Source: Epiperipatus broadwayi (lineage: Eukaryota > Onychophora > Udeonychophora > Euonychophora > Peripatidae). Taken from it: a stretch of DNA of 64,000 nt. Position numbers and translations under genes: made by a program. Positions 61,902-64,000 of the stretch are shown one piece after another. Within the stretch, counting starts at the first letter, position 1, and each line of letters begins with the position of its first letter. The stretch spans positions 1,402,516-1,466,515 of the forward strand of contig JAQFVV010000256.1 of NCBI GenBank assembly GCA_028023455.1, given 5' to 3'. The notes below the pieces were generated by a model. That model saw nothing but the letters and a program-made list of their open reading frames with translations, did no database searches and was not told the DNA's origin.

Positions 61902-64000
61902 TAATGGTATATAATATGCCATTACATTAATTTAAAATTAGAATAAAAACTTTTTTCAGTTCATAAATCAAAAACTAAAAGCTAAAAATTAGAGTTGTTA
62001 AACATATATATATTCGCACAGATGCAAAACTTTAAATTTTTTTTTTTTTATAAAAAAAAAAAGCATTTGAACATATTTTTATAAATTAAGATAAAAGATC
62101 TAAATATAAATTATTTTTAAAAAAAGTAACATAAGTAAAAATAGAAATAGGTATTAATTAATTCCTGAAATCTCAAAATGGAAATGACTGTGTTATTAAT
62201 TATCGAAAAGCAAACTAGCTCTTGGGGATCTTATATAATTAAAAAGTCAGATGAAAGTTATAGATAAAAATTAAAGATTGTTTCCCACTCTGAAGCAGAA
62301 TGTCCAATAGAAGCAGAAAACCAGTACTTGGACCTTAATGAAAATGATTGATTGTTCAGTGAATCCGGACGATCGGTATAAAATGAAAAATATTGAAATT
62401 AAGAACAGTTCCAGGTTGATTGTTTTTGAGATGTGTGATAAGACGCACTTGTCACCCTCTCTCACTTACTTAAAAATGAAATGAGTGTAATACTGGTATT
62501 GAACCAGCTAAGGCCACCTTCAGATAGCCCGGTCTTCAAATAAAGACTTCATGGGAATTGACACCAGGAATCAAGAGCTCTTCTACTGTAAGAGATATAA
62601 CTAAAAAAAATTTAAAAAATGATTAAGAACTTTCAAAATTTAATATTCAGCTAACCCAAATTTTAAAATGAACTTTTATCTGACTTTTAAGTTTTCAAAT
62701 CAATTATTAATGTTTAATTTTTATACATTTGAGTTTGCTAAAAAATCATTTTCATTTTTTTTTATTAATATTTATTGTATAATTTATTTAAATGCATTAT
62801 ATTTAAGTTGGGTATAGATTTTTGCATAGATTCGTTAACGTTTAATTGTTTTTATTTTCATATTTGATTAAAATATATAGATATTCGGTAAATAATGATA
62901 CCTTACATTGAGTATCTAAAATGCATTTATTCAGATGTCTTTTAAGTTATTGGTGTCAATGCGGCATCTTATGATGAATGCCATTGGGTTTCTTGTAAAT
63001 TTCCCTCTGCAATTCCATCAATGACTTTATATTTTGATCGTTTATGTTTATTTTGAAATGTTTTTGACCACGTAATCTATACAGCTGATCTATACTCAAT
63101 ATTAAAAAAACAAACTTTATAAAATTCATCTGTGTGAATTTATATAAATGTTCAATTTAAGTCGGGCATGAATGGCTATATAGATTTTTAAAGTTATATT
63201 AATTAATTAAGGGAGGGTTAATCTTGGGTTATTTGTTTTTTGGTTAAATTGGGTCAATGGATTTGGATATATTGGTGTAATTAGTAAATGTAGTATGAGG
63301 TCTGCTATGTGCAGAATCACATTTATATGCCACACACCCCCTTTTTGCCTATGGAAGGGGATAGTAAGACGGAAATCGCAGTTCCTTCCTATGGAGTTTT
63401 TTTTTCATTGTTCTTCTTGCCAGACAGATGTAGCATTCCTGTACTGGATGAGAGTCAATGTCTTCTTTAACCATGCTGTTCAGATGTACATTCCTGACAG
63501 TATGGTGTTTGTGCTGTTGTATTTCATGCTGCATTGAATACATCGATGTATCGGATGGATTGACGTCGGTTTGACTGCGAACTTTTGGCCTAAGGTTAAA
63601 TAAGGGATAGAATATTTTATTTTCAAATGCAATCTATGTAGTTTATTTATACTCAACACTCTTAAAAAAATATATTATTAAATTCATCTGTATGGATGGT
63701 TTTAAATTTAAAATAGAATTTAAATTTAAAAGTTAATATTAAAATCTAAAATAATAAATGTTATTTCTCAAATTCTAAATGATTATATATGTACATTAAT
63801 AAATGTTGTTTGTGTGTTAATTACTGGCAGTGGCATATTTTATTTTTGTTAATATTGAAAAGATATTTTAAATAAGTTATATTTTGTACATCTCTGCATC
63901 TCACTGGGCTAGTAACTAGGGCTAGTGGTCGTGATCTTAACAGCACGTATATGCCTACTATATAAATTTTTCAGGTTCAAAATGCCTGGTAGCATCTTGT
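61902..64000. repeat. Tandem array unit 4, cut by the window edge
   Basis: At least 2,099 bp of the fourth copy are present and the array continues past the window. The palindrome is at 63538-63551. No boundary element was seen. Confidence 0.9.

Noticed and set aside
54380-62465. Short frame starting MREGDKC repeated in all array units as a gene family
   Set aside because: Length changes with homopolymer indels, there is no start context or domain, and the similarity is fully explained by the tandem repeat itself.

Overview
The window is eukaryotic, AT-rich, repeat-dense animal DNA. It carries one recognisable host gene, the 3' end of a calsequestrin-like gene on the + strand, and that gene has kilobase-scale introns. 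The non-LTR retrotransposon mix, the tRNA-derived SINEs, the microsatellites and an invertebrate-style calsequestrin fit a lophotrochozoan, possibly a mollusc or cephalopod. The sequence alone does not settle the taxon.

Layout. 1-3600: diverged dispersed repeats (an LTR-like repeat shared with 51 kb, and a cluster of ~310-bp units in both orientations). 3600-10500: a long, decayed L1/Tx1-type LINE on the minus strand, with a zinc-knuckle ORF1, endonuclease, reverse transcriptase and C-terminal CCHC. It is split by a foldback retroposon and carries a poly-G-flanked duplication that looks like an assembly fault. 11030-13790: fragments of other LINEs. 16631-17296: a very long (TTC)n tract followed by (TAA)n.

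17627-36830: four exons encode the last ~162 residues of a calsequestrin-like protein ending in KEEL. The introns (4.5, 12.1 and 2.1 kb) hold a decayed RTE-like LINE, a nearly intact RTE-like LINE with one apparent frameshift, several palindromic MITE-like elements, a SPIN-like hAT copy with a perfect 8-bp target duplication, another decayed LINE, and SINEs. Earlier exons were not found and probably lie 5' of the window.

36831-48200: mostly AT-rich DNA without recognisable genes, with tRNA-type SINEs at 39.2, 45.7, 46.4 and 46.8 kb and a decayed minus-strand RTE 3' end at 41.9-42.5 kb. 48787-49762: a remnant DNA transposon with terminal inverted repeats and a piece of integrase-like coding sequence. 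50960-53700: a decayed Ty3/gypsy-like LTR element on the minus strand. 54010-64000: a tandem array of a ~2.62-kb unit, nearly four copies, running off the right edge.

No operon, CRISPR array, rRNA gene or credible functional tRNA gene was seen. The most notable items are the calsequestrin tail that lacks the usual acidic stretch, the hairpin-shaped retroposon family with 11-16-bp target duplications, the SPIN-like hAT copy, and the 2.6-kb tandem array.
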